A DNA stretch of 64,000 nt from Emergencia timonensis (GCF_900086585.1 NZ_FLKM01000009.1:434001-498000); one strand, 5' to 3'. Counted from the first letter of the stretch, positions 1 to 8,603 are shown. Notes: generated by a model not told the origin, from the sequence alone. Numbers and translations: made by a program.

Positions 1-615
1 AACAAGAGTAATTTTTTTGACCTCTATGTGACCGGATGTCGGGCGCGATGGCAGTACGGCTACCAAGACAGCACGGTCATCACCAGTGACGATGTCTTCG
101 ACTATATTTTTAATGTCAGAAATATCAACGATGGAGTGGATGTCAAAAGGGACGAATTGCTGGAGGAATATTTGGACTTGAAGCATACCCGCTTTCAGAT
201 GCGTTCTCTTGATGATTACGAACAATTGAAAAAAGTTAATCAAGCCCGCCGCCAATCGGGTTCACAATTCGTGCGTAAAAATCTGATGAAGAATATTCCG
301 GAAAAATCCAACGGGGAAAGCGCGCTGATGTATTTCACCAACAAAATCCAGGAGAATCAGATATACCTTTTGGACGAGCCGGAAAACAGTCTGTCAGCGG
401 AATACCAGCAGGAACTCTTGCAGTTCATCGAGGATTCCGCGCGCTTCTTCAACTGCCAGTTTATCATCGCCACCCATTCTCCGTTTCTTCTGGCGGCAAA
501 GCATGCGAAGATTTACGATCTGGACGCTAAGCCTGTCGTCGTGAAGAGATGGACGGAGCTGGAAAACGTGCGCCGCTATTTTGACTTCTTCATGGCCCAT
601 GCAGAGGAGTTCTGA
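1..615 (+). CDS. AAA/ABC-type ATPase, COG3910-like (5' end outside window)
   Basis: The frame is open from base 1 (reading N-K-S-N-F-F before the first internal GTG at 28), so the gene begins upstream and only its C-terminal half is present. Seen: an ABC-like signature SNGES, a Walker B strand IYLLDEPENSLS and an H-loop IATHSPF, in the right order for the ATP-binding half of stand-alone AAA_21/AAA_15 ATPases (predicted ATPase, COG3910 type). The Walker A motif must lie outside the window. Such proteins are cytosolic; their cellular role is mostly unknown and some belong to defence or repair modules. A terminator follows the stop, so it ends its transcript. The family call is firm, the function open. 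Confidence 0.75.
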   Translation, partial: NKSNFFDLYVTGCRARWQYGYQDSTVITSDDVFDYIFNVRNINDGVDVKRDELLEEYLDLKHTRFQMRSLDDYEQLKKVNQARRQSGSQFVRKNLMKNIPEKSNGESALMYFTNKIQENQIYLLDEPENSLSAEYQQELLQFIEDSARFFNCQFIIATHSPFLLAAKHAKIYDLDAKPVVVKRWTELENVRRYFDFFMAHAEEF

Positions 616-653
616 GCAATCGGACTTAGTGATAAAAACTGGTGGAATCAGCC

Positions 654-700
654 GAAACGGCGCAAACGTCTATTTTTAGGAACCGTTACGCCGTTTTTTT
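654..700 (+). terminator. Rho-independent terminator after the ATPase
   Basis: AACGGCG (656-662) pairs with CGCCGTT (689-695) and is followed by a run of T. The loop is long (26 nt) and itself partly foldable. The rest of 700-860 shows no convincing gene. Confidence 0.55.
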
Positions 701-861
701 GTTAGAAAAAAGATTTAGAATGAAGAAATGATTGATGAATATCCTATATCTGGCAAAATGTGGATGCTTAATTTGAACAATCGCCCATTTGCAAAGAAAA
801 ATACTGTCTGCAGTGCCTGTTTTGCATTAAAAATGGTGAATTTATCTCTCGAATCTGCTTA

Positions 862-905
862 AAAACGGCGCTAGGTATTGAAGAAAGCATACTTTGCGCC
901 GTTTT
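862..905 (-). terminator. Terminator for the leftward membrane-protein genes
   Basis: AAAACGGCGC (862-871) pairs with GCGCCGTTTT (896-905). Read on the minus strand, the stem ends in a T-run just past the stop of the 921-1340 gene. The stem core (AACGGCG) is the same as in the plus-strand terminator at 654-700. Confidence 0.6.
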
Positions 906-920
906 GCGTTGACAGCCGCA

Positions 921-1340
921 TTATGTCCGGCGGCGCCTTTTGACCAACCCGGCGGCAAAGAGCAGTGCTGCTGCAAGAGAGGAGAAGAACGTCAGATAAA
1001 ACCCATAGTGGGCGGTGCTGAAGCTGACGGCAAGATCCAGCCGTCCGGTAATCCCCCTGATATGCCAGGTCAGAAACTGGAAAGCACAGGAAGCTGGAAT
1101 CAGCAGCAGGGCGATCAGATTGACGATGTCGACCATCTGGGAACGATCCCTGAGCAGACTGAGGATGATGGAACCGACCAGACCGGAGAAGAACAGCGGC
1201 GCAACGAGGAAGTCAAGACCTGTGGTGTAGTCTACACTTCGATTGAAGTACAGCCACGGCAGAAATATGCCGACGACGCTGCAAAGCAGCAGAAGCAGGA
1301 TTAATTTGTTAAAGGGATAATTTGATTTCTTAACGCTCAT
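921..1340 (-). CDS. Small membrane protein, four predicted TM segments, function unknown
   Basis: 139 residues starting with ATG behind a strong AAAAGGAGG site. Four hydrophobic stretches are visible (about residues 11-30, 44-62, 73-90 and 110-132), a polar stretch after the first that holds an aromatic motif (PWLYFN), and a basic tail ending KRRRR, which suggests the C-terminus is cytosolic. No family recognised. It lies downstream of another small membrane-protein gene on the same strand, 30 bp away, so the two are probably co-transcribed and end at the terminator at 862-905. Confidence 0.6.
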   Translation of the reverse strand: MSVKKSNYPFNKLILLLLLCSVVGIFLPWLYFNRSVDYTTGLDFLVAPLFFSGLVGSIILSLLRDRSQMVDIVNLIALLLIPASCAFQFLTWHIRGITGRLDLAVSFSTAHYGFYLTFFSSLAAALLFAAGLVKRRRRT

Positions 1341-1370
1341 CCTAAATAACCTCCTTTTGAATCATAAAAC

Positions 1371-1556
1371 TTATGCAAAGGCGTGCGCATATAAAGGCAT
1401 CAAAGTCATGATCAGGCCGAATACGGCAATAATCAACGGTATATAGTAATGTTCGTTACCACTGATTTTTCTTGTGATGCCTGATGCCAGGCCGAATACG
1501 AACATGCAGGGCCAAAGGATGAATCCATAAATTGATATTGCGACAAGTATTTGCAT
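1371..1556 (-). CDS. Very small two-TM membrane protein, unknown
   Basis: 61 residues, with a good ribosome site (AAAGGGAG, about 8 nt before ATG). Two hydrophobic helices (about 5-27 and 38-57) are separated by a short basic loop with RKISGNEHYY. First gene of a likely two-gene minus-strand unit with the 921-1340 gene. No homologue recognised; the clear start site and the helix-loop-helix pattern favour a real gene. Confidence 0.5.
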   Translation of the reverse strand: MQILVAISIYGFILWPCMFVFGLASGITRKISGNEHYYIPLIIAVFGLIMTLMPLYAHAFA

Positions 1557-1667
1557 GATGATTGCTCCCTTTCTTTATTTATAAACAGCATAGTATAATA
1601 TGTATTAGGTGTCAACAGTAGAGTGGAAAATTAAGAATTATTAAGGATTTGACGCAGGATCGCTGTC

Positions 1668-2534
1668 ATGAACACAGAAAAAAATGAAGATACTTTAGTA
1701 CGCAATTATAAGGACAGCGTATTTCGTATGTTATTCAACGAGAAGAAAAATTTGATTGAGCTTTATAATGCGCTTTTCGATGCAGACTATGATGAAGACA
1801 CGCCGTTGGAATTTGAGACGATTGAAGAGGTGCTGTTCAAAACCATCAAGAATGATATCGCATTTACGATTGAAGATCGTTACATCGTTCTAGTAGAACA
1901 TCAATCTACTATTAACGAAAACATGGCTGTCCGAGATCTGGTTTACTTTTCGACCATCATACAGAACATGTTTTCCAACAAAGATTTTTATAGAAGAAAA
2001 GCTTTGATTCTTCCCAATCCATTTTTTATCGTGCTGTATAACGGCACAGAAGAGTTACCGGATTTTGAGACGATTCGTCTGTCAGACCAATATAGACTAG
2101 AAGAAGAGAATCCTGCTTTACAGCTGACCGTAAAGGTGTATAATGTAAATGAAGGAAGCGCAACGGAGTTACTGAACAAATGCAAGATATTGTGGGAGTA
2201 CAGCAGATTCGTTGCCATTGTTCGAAAATATGCGGAGGAAGGCACGATGAATAACGAAGTCGTACAGAAGATATTGAAGGAATGCAGAGAGGAAGGCATT
2301 CTGACTGAATTTCTCGATAAACATGGAGAAGAGGCCGTTAACATGTTGTTTTTGGAGATGACAGAGGAAGAAGCCAGGGAGCTTTCCAAGGAAGACGGAT
2401 TTAGTGAAGGGTTTGATGAAGGAATACAAGAAGGTATGCGTTTAACCGCGCAGAAAATGAAACAAAAGGGCATCGATCTTGCGGTTATCGCAGAATGTAC
2501 AGGCCTTTCAGAGCAAGAAATCGAAACCCTATAA
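1668..2534 (+). CDS. Rpn-family PD-(D/E)XK nuclease / putative transposase
   Basis: 288 residues. The N-terminal half (KDSVFRMLF, then NDIAF and VLVEHQST) matches the YhgA/Rpn group, in which the Asp of NDIAF and the E..Q of VEHQS form the PD-(D/E)XK core. The C-terminal part is acidic and helical, with the SEGFDEGIQEG pattern followed by an HTH-like tail (DLAVIAECTGLSEQEIETL), usual for clostridial members. Rpn proteins are DNA endonucleases linked to RecA-independent recombination; many are now thought to be defence-related. The gene is more AT-rich than the metabolic genes, consistent with acquisition. The start is ATG; no clear GGAGG precedes it. Confidence 0.8.
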   Translation: MNTEKNEDTLVRNYKDSVFRMLFNEKKNLIELYNALFDADYDEDTPLEFETIEEVLFKTIKNDIAFTIEDRYIVLVEHQSTINENMAVRDLVYFSTIIQNMFSNKDFYRRKALILPNPFFIVLYNGTEELPDFETIRLSDQYRLEEENPALQLTVKVYNVNEGSATELLNKCKILWEYSRFVAIVRKYAEEGTMNNEVVQKILKECREEGILTEFLDKHGEEAVNMLFLEMTEEEARELSKEDGFSEGFDEGIQEGMRLTAQKMKQKGIDLAVIAECTGLSEQEIETL

Positions 2535-2552
2535 TATAGAATGTAAAGTAAA

Positions 2553-2592
2553 GCTGCCCCGCAGGCCATCGCTGCTGAGAAGGGGCAGTTTT
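2553..2592 (+). terminator. Rho-independent terminator after the Rpn gene
   Basis: GCTGCCCC (2553-2560) and GGGGCAG (2582-2588) enclose a foldable loop and are followed by eight or more T. Strong. Confidence 0.8.
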
Positions 2593-2682
2593 TTTCTGAA
2601 AAGAAACGTAGATTTAGTAATGCATGGGATGATTCGAAAAATATCATAACCTTGCTATTTTAAAGAGAGTTGGAAATTAACA

Positions 2683-3009
2683 ATGAAAATCAAATCATCC
2701 AGTTATATCAGAAATGATTATGCAGATTTATCGTCTTATTGCAGGGAAACCGGAGAACCAGTCTATTTAACCTAGAATGGAGAGGCCGATATTGTGGCAT
2801 TGAGCGTAGAAACTTATGAGCAACTGCAGAACAGAATCAAGAATTTGGAAGCCAAGTTATTTTTGATGATAGAATTTAAGAATGCAGAGGAGTATAACCA
2901 CCTTCATCAAAGACATGAGGGAACTGTTGAATTACTTATCAGAACGCAGTCTCTCGCCTGCCAGACAAACAAGAAGCCGTATTTTTCAAGGAATTTCCTT
3001 GCTCACTGA
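2683..3009 (+). pseudogene. Phd/YefM-type antitoxin remnant interrupted by an amber codon
   Basis: From ATG 2683 the frame reads MKIKSSSYIRNDYADLSSYC and on to GEPVYLT, then TAG (2773-2775), then NGEADIVALSVETYEQLQ. In the Phd/YefM family this stretch normally reads PxYLTKNGxxDxVxxS, so the stop sits exactly where Lys is expected (AAG or AAA to TAG). Downstream the frame continues as an antitoxin-like coiled region and then runs out of recognisable homology. A GTG at 2794 could in principle restart translation. The toxin-like frame overlaps the end. Best read as a broken antitoxin. Confidence 0.65.
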
Positions 3010-3157
3010 ATTCCCTCTACCTGGTAAAAGCGTGGATGAGGTTTTGATGCCTGGGCGAAGATACCTGATTATTGAAGAATATATCGTCTTGTATGTGATT
3101 TCTGAAGAAGTAATTCACATACAGAGGCTGGTCAGTGAGAAGCAAGACCTATTTTAG
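2882..3157 (+). CDS. RelE/ParE-type toxin, probably decayed
   Basis: 91 residues. The C-terminal two thirds match ParE/RelE toxins: a helix, FPLPGKSVDE, a basic GRRYLIIEEYIVLYVI strand pair, then VIHIQRLVSEKQD, where the family usually has I-x-R-V-L-Y-x-R-R-D. The N-terminus is short for the family (the first beta strand is not evident) and no ribosome site precedes ATG 2882, so the toxin may have lost its start when the antitoxin decayed. It converges on the YibF-like gene with a 4-bp overlap. Toxicity would depend on an intact N-terminus, which I do not see. Confidence 0.55.
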   Translation: MQRSITTFIKDMRELLNYLSERSLSPARQTRSRIFQGISLLTEFPLPGKSVDEVLMPGRRYLIIEEYIVLYVISEEVIHIQRLVSEKQDLF

Positions 3158-3924
3158 ATATCTCTGACTGTCTGCGCCCTTTTCCGCTCCAGCACCCAAG
3201 TCATCAGTAGTGCGGATACAGGTACCACCAGACAGCAGCCGATACCGCTGATAGAAATAGAGATGAATTCCTGGCAGAAGGATTTGCTGTTGATTAGTTT
3301 GACGAAGGAATACTCGCCGGCATACTGAATCATCAAGGTCATGTACTCGGCAATATAGATGTAGAAGATCGTATGAATCGAAGTGCTGAGCACCGCTTTG
3401 CTGACAGAGAAGGCAGAGGTCAGAAGCTGCGCTTTGGAGATGTTTTCATTGGAACTGCGTATTTCGTAAATAGACGATGTGATTGCAACTGCAATATCGG
3501 TAACCGCTCCAATCAAAGCGATGATCATGACGGAAATTTGTAAGGAAAGCATATCGATACCGATATTCCTGGTGTAGCCGTTAGAATCGGTAATTTCATA
3601 CTGCTCGCTGGTAAATCCCTGAATAGAGGCGCGGCCTGCAATAGAATAGACAAAAGGCACCACGACGAGGATGACAAGGATTACGGAGAGCAGGGCGGTC
3701 TTAGATTTGATGTTGGCCTCTTCCGGGATAAAGAGGGTGATGCAGGCGATGAGGATGCAGGCGGCAACGGTGATCAAAATTGGATCTAAGCCTCTATAAA
3801 TTAGAAAAACTGCAAGCAGTAGAAGGCCGGCATTCATCGCGGTGGAAAGAATAGATTTGGAGCCTTTGTCACCGCAGATCAGTAAGATTAATGTAATTAA
3901 AATAGCAGTAAGTACAATTAACAT
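3154..3924 (-). CDS. YibE/F-family membrane protein (second subunit, YibF-like)
   Basis: 256 residues and very hydrophobic, with about seven to eight TM segments. It contains the family-typical stretch where TM helices surround MIIALIGAVTDIAVAITSSIYEI. Proteins of this family (COG5438) occur in pairs in Firmicutes; a transport role has been suggested but the substrate is not established. Its ATG overlaps the end of the upstream partner by 7 bp, indicating translational coupling. The C-terminus overlaps the toxin-like frame on the other strand. Confidence 0.75.
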   Translation of the reverse strand: MLIVLTAILITLILLICGDKGSKSILSTAMNAGLLLLAVFLIYRGLDPILITVAACILIACITLFIPEEANIKSKTALLSVILVILVVVPFVYSIAGRASIQGFTSEQYEITDSNGYTRNIGIDMLSLQISVMIIALIGAVTDIAVAITSSIYEIRSSNENISKAQLLTSAFSVSKAVLSTSIHTIFYIYIAEYMTLMIQYAGEYSFVKLINSKSFCQEFISISISGIGCCLVVPVSALLMTWVLERKRAQTVRDI

Positions 3925-5057
3925 TTTTTCGCCTTTCGTTGCTGTTTATAATAGTAGGCAGCCAGAAATCCCGATATTGGAATGGACAGAACCACTCCGA
4001 TGCTCCCGACCAGGAACCTGGCCAGCTCAAAGAACACGTGATATTTGAGTATAGTCAGCACCGCGATGCCGTTGCGCATGGACAGGATGAAAAATGGCAG
4101 GCTTGCTGCGATATTGGTAAAAAACATGATATTGATCATGGTTCCGACCACGTCATCACCTACATTGCGACAGGATTTGATCAAGGTTTTGCTGTTTAAA
4201 TCCGGCGTATGGGATATCATTTGATTAACAGTCATAATGACGGTGACGACGACATCCATAATTGCGCCGAGGCACCCGATCAGCAGCTCCGACAAGAAAA
4301 TATAGCCGGCGTCCACGGGATCAAATGGCTGCTGCAGGTAATCCATAAATGTGTAGTCAATTTCACTGAACTTCATGACAATTGCTGCAATGGCCGTGGT
4401 TACTGCGACTGTAATCATAGTTGCGACAAAAGAAAGCAGTGTTTTTTCACTGATACCGTGCATAAAAAACAGCAGCATGGCAGTGAAGAATATGACCATA
4501 GGGATGGACAGCGCTAGAATGTTCGTCCCATGATTATAGAGAACCAGCATGTAGTAAAATACAATCATATTGAGAACCAAACTAAAAATAGTTAACGTGC
4601 CTTTCTTTCCGTCAATCAAAAGGAAGAGACCGAATAGAAGGGTCAGCACCAACACCACGTAATGGTCGCGCTTGATGCCGGCGACTTTGCCAATCAGGGG
4701 GCCATCATTAGACGAACTTTCCAAAGATTCGACGAAGACATCATCTCCTGCCTTGTATTTGGTATCGTAAACCGTGGATTCAGCATAGGTATTGGTCAGC
4801 CTCACAGTCTTTCCCTTGTGGATTCCGTTCATCAGCTTGGCCGTAATCGTCTGCTCGTAATACTTTTCCTCATATTCATGGGTTCCGTCAAAGCCTGTTC
4901 GCGTTTTTACATGAGTATCTTCTACCGCAGTGACCTTTCCTATGGTCGCCTGATAAAGACCGTAGTCGTTCTTGACCAAAAAAAATATGACAGCTGTAAT
5001 CACGATGAACAGCAGTAGGCTGCAAAGCCATTTTTTCTTTTTTTCATCTATATGCAA
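3918..5057 (-). CDS. YibE/F-family membrane protein (first subunit, YibE-like)
   Basis: I place the start at TTG 5057 because a perfect GGAGGTG lies 5 nt upstream; an upstream in-frame ATG at 5126 has no such site. That gives about 379 residues: a basic N-terminus (HIDEKKKKW), one TM, an extracytoplasmic beta-rich domain of about 100 residues (GKVTAVEDTHVKTRTG, KAGDDVFVESLE), then about seven TM helices with GCLGAIMDVVVTVIM, the family's core motif. Paired with the overlapping YibF-like gene, so the two probably form one membrane complex. No substrate can be read from the sequence. Confidence 0.8.
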   Translation of the reverse strand: MHIDEKKKKWLCSLLLFIVITAVIFFLVKNDYGLYQATIGKVTAVEDTHVKTRTGFDGTHEYEEKYYEQTITAKLMNGIHKGKTVRLTNTYAESTVYDTKYKAGDDVFVESLESSSNDGPLIGKVAGIKRDHYVVLVLTLLFGLFLLIDGKKGTLTIFSLVLNMIVFYYMLVLYNHGTNILALSIPMVIFFTAMLLFFMHGISEKTLLSFVATMITVAVTTAIAAIVMKFSEIDYTFMDYLQQPFDPVDAGYIFLSELLIGCLGAIMDVVVTVIMTVNQMISHTPDLNSKTLIKSCRNVGDDVVGTMINIMFFTNIAASLPFFILSMRNGIAVLTILKYHVFFELARFLVGSIGVVLSIPISGFLAAYYYKQQRKAKKC

Positions 5058-5187
5058 GAGACACCTCCATAAAAATCCAAAAACAATCATATCACGAAAC
5101 TGTGAAGATATGATAAATTTTTGCATTTTCTTTCCTTTTGATGTATGTTATACTGCATAATAGATTAATTTTGGAGATGATATAGAA

Positions 5188-5787
5188 ATGAAAAAAAGGG
5201 TATTGGCGCTAATCGCCTTAGTCGCTGCAACGACAGGAGCAGCCATAACGGCTTTTGCTCTGGAGATCAATCCGCCGATGACCAATGTCATCGGCTCTTA
5301 CGGATCAATTTTGGCCGCTTTGATTGCGGCAAAGATTTTTAAAGTTTCTGACGGCCTTTATTACGCCGGTCTGGCTTTCGTATTTTTTGCTTCGCCGATG
5401 GGATCAGTTATGGATTTGTATAGATCTTTCGGCCCTTATGACAAAATTGTCCACTTTTTTAGCGGCATTCTGCTGGCTACCTTGGGCATGATGATTATTA
5501 CATATCTGCTCAAGCGTTTTGGTCTTACAGACGAAAAGCAATTGGAAAAACTGATGATTCCAGCTGTCTGCTTCGCGTTTTTCTTTTCCAGCGCTGGGGC
5601 TGGAATTTGGGAAATCTTTGAGTTTACGGCAGACAAGCTGGCCGGAGGCGGCATGCAGAGAGGCATGGTGGATACTGTTACTGATATGATTGCAGGAAAT
5701 GTAGGCGCTTTGGTCTATGCTGCCTTTTCGTTGGCAAAGCAACGCGGAAGAAAAGGAAAGAGTGAGAAAAGAGAAGCCATATCGTAG
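5188..5787 (+). CDS. YjdF-like (DUF2238) membrane protein
   Basis: 199 residues with about five TM helices. The conserved pattern of DUF2238/YjdF is visible: YDKIVHFFSGIL in the middle, then GIWEIFEFTADKL and DTVTDMIAGNVGALV (usually DTxxDLxxDxxGA). Charged residues within the helices (D-H, E-E, D-D) suggest an ion or metal site, but no function is established. The ATG follows GGAGATGATATAGAA. Its C-terminus is strongly basic (KQRGRKGKSEKR). It stands alone between the YibE/F genes and a convergent TetR gene with only 15 bp between stops. Confidence 0.7.
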   Translation: MKKRVLALIALVAATTGAAITAFALEINPPMTNVIGSYGSILAALIAAKIFKVSDGLYYAGLAFVFFASPMGSVMDLYRSFGPYDKIVHFFSGILLATLGMMIITYLLKRFGLTDEKQLEKLMIPAVCFAFFFSSAGAGIWEIFEFTADKLAGGGMQRGMVDTVTDMIAGNVGALVYAAFSLAKQRGRKGKSEKREAIS

Positions 5788-5802
5788 ATTAGGAATTTAA
5801 TC

Positions 5803-6387
5803 TTACAAACGAAGCAGTGTAAGAATGCACTTTCGGAAGGCATCCCGCTCAAAGTGAAAAGCTTGAAAAGCGTCGGCGTTGCGCATGGAATAGGTGTTCA
5901 TCAGGCAGTGCATTGCGTTGGCAGTGGTAATCGCCTCTTCTTCCGTAAATTCGGCACAGTATTTCTTAATCAGTTGATACAGCATCTGCCGATATTTCTT
6001 TGATGACTGGTTGATATGGGGAAAAGAATCTAGTTTTTGGGAGACTGCAAGAGACGCATAGATGGCGTACAACTTGTTGGTCGTCTCATTTTTCGAGAAG
6101 TTTTCGTTTTCCGCAAGCAGATAGTCCATGGCAGAGAGCAGGGAGGTGGTCTTTTCCACCTCTTTTAAAGTGCGTTCAATGTTGGCACCGGCGTAATCGT
6201 CCCAGATTTCAGCAAAGATGGCTTCTTTTGATGCAAAATGACGGTAAAAAGCGCCTACGGAGAGGCCGGTTTTGTGTGTGATTTCTTGTATTGACGACGC
6301 TTCATATCCTTTACTTAAAAACAGGTCGAGAGCCTGTTTTTTTAATTCTTCGTGGGTTCTTTGGTACTTTGGTGATGTTCCGTTCAT
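5803..6387 (-). CDS. TetR-family transcriptional regulator
   Basis: 194 residues. The N-terminal DNA-binding domain is typical: a helix, ALDLFLSKGYEASSIQEI, then the recognition helix around TGLSVGAFYRHFASKEAIF. The C-terminal domain is the usual all-helical ligand pocket and is not informative about the effector. It is divergent from the flavin reductase gene at 6565 and shares its 177-bp intergenic region, which holds a perfect 15-bp palindrome, so it most likely represses that gene and possibly itself. Confidence 0.9.
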   Translation of the reverse strand: MNGTSPKYQRTHEELKKQALDLFLSKGYEASSIQEITHKTGLSVGAFYRHFASKEAIFAEIWDDYAGANIERTLKEVEKTTSLLSAMDYLLAENENFSKNETTNKLYAIYASLAVSQKLDSFPHINQSSKKYRQMLYQLIKKYCAEFTEEEAITTANAMHCLMNTYSMRNADAFQAFHFERDAFRKCILTLLRL

Positions 6388-6418
6388 TGTATTCTCCTCT
6401 GTTTCTTCATTGTTTTTC

Positions 6419-6448
6419 AGTATAGCACTGAAAAAGCAGTACTGTCAA
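6419..6448 (-). promoter_or_regulatory. Promoter of the TetR gene
   Basis: On the minus strand TTGACA (complement of 6443-6448), an 18-nt spacer and TATACT (complement of 6419-6424), 32 nt before the ATG. Close to consensus for the housekeeping sigma factor. Confidence 0.75.
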
Positions 6449-6465
6449 TCGCCAGAAATGTATTA

Positions 6466-6480
6466 GTGAATTAAATTCAC
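6466..6480. promoter_or_regulatory. Probable TetR operator palindrome
   Basis: GTGAATT-A-AATTCAC is a perfect 7+1+7 palindrome lying between the two divergent promoters, upstream of the -35 of the reductase gene. A weaker half-match (GAATCATGTTCAC) follows at 6531-6543 around the reductase start of transcription. Size and position fit a TetR dimer site; binding is inference. Confidence 0.6.
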
Positions 6481-6487
6481 AAAATAA

Positions 6488-6516
6488 TTGCAATGCATGA
6501 TATGCCGTGCTATAAT
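6488..6516 (+). promoter_or_regulatory. Promoter of the flavin reductase gene
   Basis: TTGCAA (6488-6493), exactly 17 nt, TATAAT (6511-6516). The transcript would start near 6523, leaving a short leader with the AGAGGAGG ribosome site. Confidence 0.75.
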
Positions 6517-6564
6517 GAAAATATAAAAGCGAATCATGTTCACAAATGAGAGGAGGAACCTGTT

Positions 6565-8586
6565 ATGAGTCAAACAGAGTTTTCAAAGCTATTGTCACCT
6601 GGAAAAATTGGCACGATGGAGCTGAAAAATAGAATCGTGCTGCCGCCGATGGGTACGGATGCTGGAGAGGAGGGGTTTGTTACCGAACCGATTATCAATC
6701 GCTATGCTGCCAATGCGAAAGGCGGCACCGGCCTGCTTATCACAGAAGTAACTTGTGTGGATCCACCCTTGGGTATCAACACGGTACACTATATTGCCCT
6801 CAGCGATGACAAATACATACCGGGATTTCAAAAGCTGACGGACACCATTCACAAATATGGAGCCAAATGTGCCATCCAGCTGAGCCACGCGGGAAGAGGC
6901 GCCAATCTTTCCGTCCTCCATGCACTGGGGCAGCCGGCGACGGCTCCTTCAGAGGTGGCGATGCCTTACAGCTTTGTCACCGGACTGACGGGAGAAACGC
7001 CGCGGGCTTTCACCCACGACGAAATTGTGGCACTGGAAGATAAGTATGCGGATGCAGCTGTCCGTGCAAAAAAAGCAGGCTATGATGCTGTGGAGATTCA
7101 CGGAGCAGGTTACTATCTGGTAGCCCAGTTTTTCTCCTCTACGGCCAATCAGCGAACCGACGAGTATGGCGGGAACGCATATAACCGGGCAAGATTTGCC
7201 TGCAACATTATACGCAAGATCAAAAAACGCTGCGGCAAAGATTTTCCTGTCATGATCAAGATGAACGTCATTGACGGCGGCCGCAACGGCGGTGTCACGC
7301 CGATAGACGGACTTTACAACTGCTATCTGGTGCAGCAGGCTGGAGCCGATGCTATCGAAGTCATCGCCTGTAATTGGAGCGATGTTGCAACACTTGAAGA
7401 CATACCGGCCGGTGGTCAGCCAAAGGGAATGGCACTGCCTCTGGCTGGCATGGTCAGAAAAGCCATGATTGCCGAAGGTGAGGAGCGCCCCAATATGGAA
7501 GGCAGAGGCTTACCTGCCATCACGATTCCACTGATCGCCGGAGGCAGAACCTATGATCCTGTCATGGCGGAAGGTGCATTGACTTCCGGCATAGCCGATT
7601 TCATTCATATGGGCCGTGGCATGATTACTGAACCAGAGCGGCCGAACATGATTGCAGGCGGCACCTATCCATATGCGCGACCTTGCATTGGATGTCAGAA
7701 ATGTATGGATAATCAGCTGATGAATGACGGTGAGCTGATTTGCTCTGTCAATGCGGTTTTAGGTCACGACAACAACGACGATTCTCTGCCTCCTGCGGAA
7801 ACAAAGAAGACGGTCATGGTCATTGGCGGCGGCCCTGCTGGCATAGAGGCAGCAAGAGTAGCCGCCATGAGAGGTCACGATGTGACGGTATATGAGGCGG
7901 AAGATCGCCTGGGCGGCCAGCTGATTCCGGCTGTCGTACCGCCGTATAAAGAAAATTTGGCGGACTATATCCCCTATATGGAAAAGCAGAGTGAGTACAG
8001 AGGATTCCACGTAGTAACTGGCAAAAAGATCACCAGAGAGGATGTAGAAGCCCTAAAGCCTGACGCAGTGATCGCTGCCACAGGGGTCATTCCTGCATCC
8101 TTACCGATATCTGGCTTTGAGAAGGCACACGTATATAACGCAAAGGAGATTCTCCTGGGCGCGCCTGCAGCAGACGATGTGGTCATCATCGGCGGCGGAA
8201 CTGTAGGCTGTGAGACTGCAGAATATCTGCTAAAGGCAGGAAAACATGTTACAGTGGTGGAAATGACAGATCATTTGATGACGAATATGGTGGAAACGAC
8301 CAGATTTGTACTGAAGTCACACATCAAAGAACTGGGCTGCGCGATTCTGCTGAAAACGAAATGTAAAGAAATCAGAAATCAGGAAGTCGTGGTCGAAGGT
8401 CCAGCAGGAGAAAAGATCATACCTGCAGGCACTGTGGTCATCGCCACAAAAGACAGACCGAACCATCAGCTTGCTGATGAGATCAGAGATCTTTGTGCTG
8501 AGGTCTATGTTGTCGGCGACGCCAGCGAAGTGGGCAGCGTCATGGAAGCGGTGCGCACGGGTTATGTGGCCGGAAAACAAGTTTAA
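6565..8586 (+). CDS. NADH:flavin oxidoreductase / FAD-dependent enoate-type reductase (old yellow enzyme plus FeS plus FAD)
   Basis: 673 residues, the usual length for 2-enoate reductase, 2,4-dienoyl-CoA reductase and BaiCD/BaiH-like enzymes. Order: an FMN-binding TIM barrel (KNRIVLPPMGT at the start; EIHGAGYYLVAQFFSSTANQRTDEYGG), a 4Fe-4S segment with Cys 374, 377, 380 and 393, then an FAD/NAD(P) Rossmann pair (VIGGGPAGIEAA and VIIGGGTVGCETAEYL). It should carry electrons from NAD(P)H through FAD and the cluster to FMN and reduce an activated C=C bond. The cysteine spacing CxxCxxC differs from the CxxCxxxC I know for FadH-type enzymes. Substrate unknown. Monocistronic, TetR-controlled by context, ending at a bidirectional terminator. 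Confidence 0.88.
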   Translation: MSQTEFSKLLSPGKIGTMELKNRIVLPPMGTDAGEEGFVTEPIINRYAANAKGGTGLLITEVTCVDPPLGINTVHYIALSDDKYIPGFQKLTDTIHKYGAKCAIQLSHAGRGANLSVLHALGQPATAPSEVAMPYSFVTGLTGETPRAFTHDEIVALEDKYADAAVRAKKAGYDAVEIHGAGYYLVAQFFSSTANQRTDEYGGNAYNRARFACNIIRKIKKRCGKDFPVMIKMNVIDGGRNGGVTPIDGLYNCYLVQQAGADAIEVIACNWSDVATLEDIPAGGQPKGMALPLAGMVRKAMIAEGEERPNMEGRGLPAITIPLIAGGRTYDPVMAEGALTSGIADFIHMGRGMITEPERPNMIAGGTYPYARPCIGCQKCMDNQLMNDGELICSVNAVLGHDNNDDSLPPAETKKTVMVIGGGPAGIEAARVAAMRGHDVTVYEAEDRLGGQLIPAVVPPYKENLADYIPYMEKQSEYRGFHVVTGKKITREDVEALKPDAVIAATGVIPASLPISGFEKAHVYNAKEILLGAPAADDVVIIGGGTVGCETAEYLLKAGKHVTVVEMTDHLMTNMVETTRFVLKSHIKELGCAILLKTKCKEIRNQEVVVEGPAGEKIIPAGTVVIATKDRPNHQLADEIRDLCAEVYVVGDASEVGSVMEAVRTGYVAGKQV

Positions 8587-8603
8587 GTAAATCATTATAC
8601 ATA

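Noticed and set aside
394..600. Minus-strand frames inside the first ATPase gene and many similar frames elsewhere
   Set aside because: Shadows of well-supported genes on the opposite strand.
1668..2534. Insertion sequence around the Rpn gene
   Set aside because: No terminal inverted repeats or target duplication seen at its borders; Rpn proteins often occur without IS ends.
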